A model generated the notes under the pieces. It ran no database searches, was not told the DNA's origin, and was given only the letters and a program-made list of their open reading frames with translations. Both the position numbers and the translations under genes were made by a program. This document shows, piece by piece, positions 63,851 to 64,000 of a stretch of DNA of 64,000 nt (within the stretch, counting starts at the first letter, position 1; each line of letters opens with the position of its first letter). Source of the DNA: Schistocerca nitens. Its lineage: Eukaryota > Arthropoda > Insecta > Orthoptera > Acrididae. The stretch is from NCBI RefSeq assembly GCF_023898315.1, contig NC_064616.1:649508974-649572973 (forward strand), in the 5' to 3' direction.

Positions 63851-64000
63851 AAAGCTAGTTAGAAGGAATACAAATATCTTACAAAAATAAAAAACCAGTT
63901 GTTTGTAACCACCAGAACTAAGTACAATAAGTCTTTCGTTGCTGTTTCAAACAATATATAAAATTAACAAAAGTGCATATTTGGCAGTTTATGTTCTACT

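Noticed and set aside
1-64000. CRISPR array, bacterial operon, phage or plasmid content
   Set aside because: There is no spaced direct-repeat array, ribosome-binding sites or bacterial gene organisation; all recognised content is eukaryotic transposable elements.

Overview
The window reads as intergenic or intronic DNA from a very large, repeat-choked insect genome, most likely an orthopteran of the locust/grasshopper type. That inference rests on the mixture of element families (tRNA-derived SINEs with tails I associate with Schistocerca, RNase-H-bearing LINEs ending in a TTGG repeat, CR1-like LINEs ending in a TACATC-type tail, a Penelope-like element, Tc1 and mariner elements) recognised by eye and from memory, not by a database search. 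No bacterial organisation is present and I can support no host protein-coding exon, rRNA or functional tRNA gene.

Layout. 1-4.7 kb: two minus-strand copies of an RNase-H-type LINE meeting head to tail, the second split by a complete Tc1 transposon with an uninterrupted transposase. 5.5-8.4 kb: a decayed P-element/THAP9-type transposase gene on the plus strand. 8.9-16.5 kb: mostly AT-rich DNA without recognisable genes, with one LINE fragment, simple repeats and a 0.6 kb foldback MITE. 16.5-22 kb: a Penelope-like element (+) with a GIY-YIG domain, then another RNase-H LINE (-). 22.5-27.9 kb: a CR1-like LINE (-) with an esterase-type ORF1, and an older relative. 28.0-29.3 kb: a mariner element. 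30.0-30.3 kb: a near-perfect palindrome in a 14-bp target duplication. 30.9-33.6 kb: an RTE-like LINE (-). 34.0-36.0 kb: a Tc1 element carrying a CR1 insertion. 36.3-36.6 kb: a second hairpin. 38.1-38.9 kb: a piece of an unidentified transposase-like protein next to an RNase-H LINE fragment (38.9-40.3 kb). 42-50.5 kb: several SINE families and a pair of inverted repeats. 50.6-53.85 kb: a SINE inside a SINE, with a jockey-like LINE in the same outer SINE. 55.6-58.9 kb: an RTE-like LINE (+) with an intact ORF of about 1013 codons. 59.5-62.5 kb: simple repeats and a rearranged RNase-H LINE holding a SINE. 63.1-63.9 kb: one more SINE and an endonuclease fragment.

The genes do not form a host pathway; they are the replication machinery of independent parasites. 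Autonomous LINEs (endonuclease plus reverse transcriptase) probably supplied the activity that mobilised the SINEs, while Tc1, mariner and P-like transposases moved their own DNA and perhaps the MITEs. Two coding regions look intact: the Tc1 transposase (1701-2723, -) and the RTE ORF (55852-58893, +). Nearly all LINE-derived sequence is on the minus strand, and runs of 10-20 G or C recur through the window, often inside LINE coding sequence.
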